Assembly: GCA_026983855.1 (NCBI GenBank)
Contig: JALSTE010000180.1
Coordinates: 1 to 16,121, forward strand
Reading direction: 5' to 3'
Source of the DNA: Acidimicrobiia bacterium
GTDB taxonomy: Bacteria > Actinomycetota > Acidimicrobiia > Acidimicrobiales > Poriferisodalaceae
Length of the DNA stretch: 16,121 nt
Part shown: positions 12,262 through 16,121 of the stretch, piece after piece
Numbering within the stretch: the first letter of the stretch is position 1
Layout of the letters: each line of letters starts with the position of its first letter
Translations under genes and position numbers: made by a program
The notes under the pieces: generated by a model
Told to the model about the DNA's origin: nothing
Database searches by the model: none
Seen by the model: the letters and a program-made list of their open reading frames with translations, nothing else

Positions 12262-14214
12262 ATGGCGTATCAGTCCCTGTACCGACGTTTCCGTCCCCGA
12301 CGCTTCGCCGAGGTGATCGGCCAGGACCATCTCGTCTCCGGTCTGCAGAACGCGGTCCGTGAGGACCGGGTGGCCCATGCATACCTGCTCAGTGGTCCCC
12401 GCGGCACGGGTAAGACCACCAGTGCCCGGCTCCTGGCCAAGGCTCTCAACTGTGAGAACCTCGGGGCGGACGGGGAGCCCTGCTGCGAGTGCCCCTCGTG
12501 TCTGGCCATCGAGTCGGGCAGTTCGATGGATCTCTTCGAGTTGGATGCGGCGTCCAACCGGGGTATCGACGACATGAAGGATCTGGTCCGGTCCGTCGCC
12601 ATCGGCACCCCCGGGCGCACCAAGGTGTACATCCTCGATGAGGTCCACATGCTCACCAAGGAGGCGTCCAACGCCCTGCTGAAGACCCTGGAGGAACCCC
12701 CCGGTCACGTGGTCTTCGTCCTGGCCACGACCGATCCCCAGAAGGTACTGCCGACCATCCGCAGTCGTACCCAGCACATTGAGCTCTCACTGGTCGGGGC
12801 CGAGCGGATGCAGGGTCTCGTCCGGGACGTGGCGGACAGGGCCGGCATAGAGGTCACCGACGAGATCGTGGACTACGTGGTGACCCGCGGCGGGGGATCG
12901 GCCCGCGACACGCTCTCGGCCCTGGACGGGGTCATCGCCGCCGGTGGAATCGGATCCAGTGTCCTCCCCCTCGATGACCTGATGGCCTCCCTGGCCGATT
13001 CGCGACCGGACACGGCCCTGGCGGCGGTGGCGGCGGCGGTGGCGGCCGGAGCCGACGTCCGTGAGCTGGCCGAACAGTTGACCCGTCGGTTGCGGGACGT
13101 GTTCCTGGTGCTGATGGGGGCCGAACCCCGGGAGTTGCCCGAATCGGTCCTCGAGGGTCTCAGGGCCGAGGGTGCGGCCCTTGGTCCCGCGGCCACGGTG
13201 AGGGCCCTGGAGTCCCTGGGGGGGACCCTGATAGTCATGCGCCAGGCCGGTGATCCCCGGCTGTCGCTGGAGACGGCTCTGGTGAAGCTGACCAGTCCCG
13301 CGGTGTCGGGTGACGTCGGAGCCCTGACCCGACGTGTCGAGGCCCTCGAGGCGGCCCTGGCCGCGATGACCGGGGGGCGGGTAACGCCTCCCGTCCCACC
13401 CGCGGCCCCGGACGCCCCCGTCGGACCCGCGGCCCCGCCGGTCTCGACCCCGACGGCGCCGACTCCGGAGGTCTCGACCCCCGCCCCACGGGGGAGATCG
13501 GGTGGGAGGGGTCTGGCCGACGAGGCCCGGGCCGCACTGGCCCGGGCGACCGGTGGTGGGCCATCTTCCCAGCCCCCATCCGGCGCGGACGCCCCCGGTG
13601 TCCCGCCGGCCCCGCCTCCGATGCCCGCGCCGGCCCCGCCGCCGATGCACGCGCCGGTGCCGACTCCGCCCCTCGGGCCGACGCCCGCGCCATCCCCGCC
13701 CCCGGGGGCGGGGTCCACTCCCGCCCCGGAACCGCCCCTCCCGGGGGCTGAGCCGCCGGTCGGGGATGCGGTGGCTGACCCCCCGGTTCGGCTTCCCACC
13801 CCCGAGGTCCTGATCCGGGACTGGGATCAGCGGGTTCTGTCCTCTCTCCCCCGCCGGGCCCAGGCCCGGTTCCGGGGACATGGGGTCACCCTCGACGCTG
13901 GGGGAACCGTGCACGTCATGCTGCCCAATGCCCCCCACCGGGACCGGTGCGCCGAGTTCCTGTCCGACCTCACCGACGTGGTGAGGTCGGTGTTCTCCCC
14001 GGCTCTGTCGGTGTCCCTCGACGTCGGTGACGTCGCTCCCGCGGGTCCCCCCGATGCGGGCCGAATGGGAGAGCGCCCCGATCCCGATCCCGATCCCGAA
14101 CCTGAGGAGGTCGACCTGGGGGGGCTCACCGATGCCCCACCCCAGGGCATGAGTGCCCTGGACCGGGTCGAGGCCGCCTTCCCCGGGGCGGAGATCATCG
14201 AGGCTGAGGACTGA
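12262..14214 (+). CDS. dnaX: DNA polymerase III subunit gamma/tau
   Basis: Clamp-loader ATPase of the replisome, 650 residues. The start MAYQSLYRRFRPRRFAEVIGQ is the standard family N-terminus; the ATG follows GGGTGG, and an adjacent GTG at 12259 is possible. Visible are Walker A GPRGTGKT (45-52), a zinc module with C64, C74, C77 and C80, Walker B ILDEVHML (124-131), and sensor 1 and SRC region ATTDPQKVLPTIRSRTQH, where the usual Cys is Thr. A coiled segment near residues 355-370 leads into a Pro/Ala-rich linker to about 510. A C-terminal tau-like domain follows (PTPEVLIRDWDQRVLSSLPRR...). I see no A-rich slippery heptamer for a shorter gamma form. It is followed by ybaB and recR, the usual order. 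Confidence 0.96.
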   Translation: MAYQSLYRRFRPRRFAEVIGQDHLVSGLQNAVREDRVAHAYLLSGPRGTGKTTSARLLAKALNCENLGADGEPCCECPSCLAIESGSSMDLFELDAASNRGIDDMKDLVRSVAIGTPGRTKVYILDEVHMLTKEASNALLKTLEEPPGHVVFVLATTDPQKVLPTIRSRTQHIELSLVGAERMQGLVRDVADRAGIEVTDEIVDYVVTRGGGSARDTLSALDGVIAAGGIGSSVLPLDDLMASLADSRPDTALAAVAAAVAAGADVRELAEQLTRRLRDVFLVLMGAEPRELPESVLEGLRAEGAALGPAATVRALESLGGTLIVMRQAGDPRLSLETALVKLTSPAVSGDVGALTRRVEALEAALAAMTGGRVTPPVPPAAPDAPVGPAAPPVSTPTAPTPEVSTPAPRGRSGGRGLADEARAALARATGGGPSSQPPSGADAPGVPPAPPPMPAPAPPPMHAPVPTPPLGPTPAPSPPPGAGSTPAPEPPLPGAEPPVGDAVADPPVRLPTPEVLIRDWDQRVLSSLPRRAQARFRGHGVTLDAGGTVHVMLPNAPHRDRCAEFLSDLTDVVRSVFSPALSVSLDVGDVAPAGPPDAGRMGERPDPDPDPEPEEVDLGGLTDAPPQGMSALDRVEAAFPGAEIIEAED

Positions 14215-14301
14215 GTGCGGCCTGTGTGGGGTCGGGGTGGGTGCCTGTAGCTCCCGGGATTGAGCAGCACCGAGGGTCGGTGTTCGGCCGGCGGGTGACG
14301 T

Positions 14302-14307
14302 TAGAGT
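14302..14307 (+). promoter_or_regulatory. -10 candidate for ybaB-recR
   Basis: TAGAGT lies in the 187-bp gap after dnaX, about 95 nt before the ybaB start. No good -35 is present. If used, it would let ybaB-recR be transcribed apart from dnaX. Nothing else convincing was seen in this gap. Confidence 0.25.
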
Positions 14308-14401
14308 TCGATGGTGAATCCGCCCCATCGGGAACCCATCGGCCGGCCGGTGGACGGGCTCCCCCGACGGGGTGGACCCGACCGATCCCCCTGGAGTCAC
14401 C

Positions 14402-14764
14402 ATGACCGAACCATTCGATGTGAGCCGGCTCCTGGCCCAGGCCCAGGAGATGCAGCAGCAGCTGGCCGCGGCCCAGGAGGAGGCCTCCCGAACCCTCGTG
14501 GAGGGCCAGGCCGGTGGTGGGGTGGTCCGGGTGACCATGACCGCCGGGGGTGAGGTGAAGAAGGTGACCATCAGCCCCGAGGTGGTGGATCCCGACGAGG
14601 TGGAGATGCTGGAGGACCTGGTCGTCGCCGCTCTCCACGACGCCGCCGCCCGGGCGGCCGAGGTCCAGGCGGAGTCGATGGGTCCCCTGGGTGACCTCGG
14701 GGGATTGGATCTCGGTGGCCTGGGTGACCTGGGCCCGGGTGACCTGGGCGGACTGCTGGGCTGA
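14402..14764 (+). CDS. ybaB: nucleoid-associated protein, YbaB/EbfC family
   Basis: Small DNA-binding protein, 120 residues, associated with nucleoid structure and RecR-linked repair. The core DVSRLLAQAQEMQQQLAAAQEEA, GGGVVRVTMTAGGEVKKVTISPEVV and DEVEMLEDLVVAALHDA follow the family's helix-sheet-helix order. The ATG has GGAG 6 nt upstream. The last 25 or so residues are an unusual Gly/Leu/Asp repeat (GDLGGLDLGGLGDLG...), reflecting GGTGACCTGGGC-like repeats in the DNA. The stop lies one base before the recR ATG, so the two are translationally coupled. Confidence 0.93.
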   Translation: MTEPFDVSRLLAQAQEMQQQLAAAQEEASRTLVEGQAGGGVVRVTMTAGGEVKKVTISPEVVDPDEVEMLEDLVVAALHDAAARAAEVQAESMGPLGDLGGLDLGGLGDLGPGDLGGLLG

Positions 14765-14765
14765 G

Positions 14766-15371
14766 ATGTCCCAGGCCTACGAGGGTCCGATACAGGATCT
14801 GATTGACGAACTTGGTCGCCTGCCGGGGATTGGCCCCAAGTCGGCCCAGAGGCTGGCGTTCCACCTGCTGAAGGTGCCCACCACCGACGCCATGAGGCTG
14901 GCCGACGCCATCTCCGAGGTGAAGCGGCGGGTGTCATTCTGTACCCGTTGTTTCAACGTCAGCGAGCACGAGATCTGCGGGTTGTGCTCCGACTCCCGGC
15001 GTGAGGACGGGGTCATCTGCGTGGTGGAGGAACCCCGGGACGTGGTGGCCCTGGAGAGAACGGGGGAGTTCCGGGGGCGCTATCACGTTCTGCAGGGGGC
15101 CCTGAACCCCCTCGAGGGTGTGGGCCCGGATCGCCTGAGGGTCAAGGAGTTGCTGGCCCGTCTGGATCCGGAGTCGATCACCGAGGTGATCATCTGCACC
15201 AATCCGAACATCGAGGGTGAGGCCACCGCCATGTACCTGGGTCGGTTGCTCAAGCCGCTCGGTGTGGTGGTCAGCCGTCTGGCCAGTGGTCTGCCGGTTG
15301 GTGGCGACCTGGAGTACGCCGACGAACTCACCCTGGGCCGGGCGATCGAACAGCGTCGCAGTCTGGATTAG
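14766..15371 (+). CDS. recR: recombination mediator RecR
   Basis: Component of the RecF(O)R pathway that helps load RecA at single-stranded gaps; 201 residues, the usual size. Order: helix-hairpin-helix LPGIGPKSAQRLAFHLL (19-35), a C4 zinc finger with C59, C62, C71 and C74, a Toprim domain from VICVVEEPRDVVALE (83-97) through EVIICTNPNIEGEATAMYL, and the C-terminal RLASGLPVGGDLEYADELTLGRA signature. The ATG is one base after the ybaB stop. It ends the dnaX-ybaB-recR group. Confidence 0.97.
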   Translation: MSQAYEGPIQDLIDELGRLPGIGPKSAQRLAFHLLKVPTTDAMRLADAISEVKRRVSFCTRCFNVSEHEICGLCSDSRREDGVICVVEEPRDVVALERTGEFRGRYHVLQGALNPLEGVGPDRLRVKELLARLDPESITEVIICTNPNIEGEATAMYLGRLLKPLGVVVSRLASGLPVGGDLEYADELTLGRAIEQRRSLD

Positions 15372-15410
15372 GCGTTGGGGGGAGCTCTCTCCGAGGGCTG
15401 TGGGTGGGGG

Positions 15411-15416
15411 TACCAT
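15411..15416 (+). promoter_or_regulatory. -10 element of glyA
   Basis: TACCAT would start transcription near 15423, exactly at the first P1 base of the riboswitch. The -35 region (CTCTCC around 15388-15393) is not consensus. Confidence 0.45.
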
Positions 15417-15419
15417 CGG

Positions 15420-15497
15420 GCTGGATCGTGACTGGCGCCTCGGGTGGATAACCATCGGGAAGCGGTCCGTACCGCCTATGGGTCGTGCGCCTGGGCC
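15420..15497 (+). promoter_or_regulatory. ZTP riboswitch (pfl motif) controlling glyA
   Basis: Senses ZTP/ZMP, the purine intermediates that build up when 10-formyl-tetrahydrofolate is short, and is expected to raise expression of one-carbon genes. P1 is GGATCG (15423-15428) with CGGTCC (15463-15468). The conserved GTGACTGGCG follows, then hairpin P2 (GTGG-ATAA-CCAT), GGGAAGCGG, and the distal GCGCCTGGGC (15487-15496). The pseudoknot pairs GGCG (15434-15437) with CGCC (15488-15491). These blocks match the pfl consensus in order and spacing. No T-run lies between the aptamer and the glyA start 28 nt away, so control is probably at translation. Confidence 0.88.
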
Positions 15498-15524
15498 GAT
15501 CATCCCCTCATGACTGGAGCCCCG

Positions 15525-16121
15525 ATGTCCGAGCAGACTCCCAATGCCTCCCCCTCCCCCCTGACGACCCGGGACACCCCCGAGGCCCGCGCCTTCCGCC
15601 AGGCTCTCGACGCCATCTCCGAGGTGGAGCCCCGGGTCTCGGAGCTGATCCGGGCCGAACTGGCCGATCAGAGGCGTTTCCTCAAGCTCATCGCCAGTGA
15701 GAACTACGCCTCCCCGGCGGTCCTGCTGGCCATGGGGAACTGGTTCAGCGACAAGTACGCCGAGGGGTCGATCGGCCACCGCTTCTATGCCGGCTGCGAC
15801 AACGTCGATCAGTTGGAGGCCCTGGCCTCCCAGTTGGCGTGTGAGGTGTTCGGGGCCGAGCACGCCTACGTGCAGCCCCACAGCGGGATCGACGCCAATC
15901 TGGTGGCCTACTGGGCCATTCTCGCCGCCCGGGTCGAGGCCCCGGCCCTGGAGGCGGCCGGGGCCAAGCACGTCAACGACCTCACCGACGAGGACTGGGC
16001 GGCCCTGCGGAGGGACCTCGGCAACCAGCGCCTGGTGGGGATGTCACTCGACGCCGGGGGCCACCTCACCCACGGGTTCCGGCCGAACATTTCGGGCAAG
16101 ATGTTCGATCAGCGTTCCTAC
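15525..16121 (+). CDS. glyA: serine hydroxymethyltransferase, N-terminal part (runs off the window)
   Basis: PLP enzyme that interconverts serine and glycine and charges tetrahydrofolate with a one-carbon unit. The first 199 codons are present, and the frame is still open at the edge. Family motifs: RFLKLIASENYASPAVL, WFSDKYAEGSIGHRFYAGCDNVD, EVFGAEHAYVQPHSGIDANL and SLDAGGHLTHG. Between the last two lies an insert of about 45 residues (WAILAARVEAPALEAAG...VNDLTDEDWAALRRDLGNQR). It is absent from E. coli-type GlyA but known in the chlamydia/spirochaete-like variant. The ATG at 15525 has GGAG 5 nt upstream; an in-frame ATG at 15510 lacks one. Expression is predicted to be under the ZTP riboswitch directly upstream. 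Confidence 0.95.
   Translation, partial: MSEQTPNASPSPLTTRDTPEARAFRQALDAISEVEPRVSELIRAELADQRRFLKLIASENYASPAVLLAMGNWFSDKYAEGSIGHRFYAGCDNVDQLEALASQLACEVFGAEHAYVQPHSGIDANLVAYWAILAARVEAPALEAAGAKHVNDLTDEDWAALRRDLGNQRLVGMSLDAGGHLTHGFRPNISGKMFDQRSY

Noticed and set aside
12400..13800. Programmed frameshift site in dnaX giving a short gamma form
   Set aside because: No A-rich slippery heptamer with a following stem was seen.
12787..14937. Very long open frame on the minus strand (716 codons) opposite dnaX and ybaB
   Set aside because: It is an Arg/Gly/Pro/Ser-rich antisense reading of confident genes with no domain character, typical of GC-rich DNA.
15420..15497. Glycine or THF riboswitch upstream of glyA
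   Set aside because: The conserved blocks match the pfl/ZTP motif and not the tandem glycine aptamer or THF motif.

Overview
The window is GC-rich, bacterial and densely coded, with many GTG starts, C/G-ending codons and weak -10 hexamers of the TAnnnT kind. The block tRNA-Ser / tadA / tRNA-Ser / SRP RNA / dnaX / ybaB / recR, the Tat-exported lipoprotein and the codon bias suggest an actinomycete-like organism. A free-living, possibly marine, Acidimicrobiia-type lineage would fit, but that placement is inference: there is no rRNA or marker protein here that I can compare.

Layout. (1) 1-134: end of a Thr/Pro/Ser-rich, probably surface-exposed protein made of 12-residue repeats. (2) 170-2164 (-): S9 prolyl-oligopeptidase-family serine peptidase. 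(3) 2165-2910: a regulatory island with a near-consensus promoter, a second -10, a twin-hairpin small RNA ending in a 15-bp intrinsic terminator, a perfect CRP-type palindrome, a promoter and an upstream ORF. (4) 2911-6637 (+): TRAP transporter operon dctQ-dctM-dctP, probably for an alpha-keto or other carboxylic acid (TakP/FcbT1-like binding protein), closed by a terminator. (5) 6760-7992: a small membrane protein (-) and a lipoprotein-like trypsin-fold protease (+), divergent with apparently overlapping starts. (6) 8008-9800 (-): exonuclease VII xseA-xseB. (7) 10014-10856 (-): DMT/EamA permease with its own terminator. (8) 10965-11859 (-): tRNA-Ser(CGA), tadA, tRNA-Ser(GGA). (9) 12044-15371 (+): SRP RNA, dnaX, ybaB/ebfC, recR. 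(10) 15411-16121 (+): promoter, ZTP riboswitch and the 5' part of glyA.

How it fits together. The right half is a housekeeping block for translation (tRNA-Ser, TadA, SRP RNA) and for replication and repair (DnaX, YbaB, RecR, ExoVII), followed by one-carbon metabolism under purine-intermediate (ZTP/ZMP) control. The left half is nutrient acquisition: a peptidase and a CRP-site-controlled TRAP importer. The least ordinary part is 2429-2918. There a 6C-RNA-like small RNA shows the same CCCACCG heptamer in both loops, and the matching CGGTGGG lies over the probable ribosome-binding site of dctQ just downstream. No mobile element, prophage, CRISPR array or defence system was seen.
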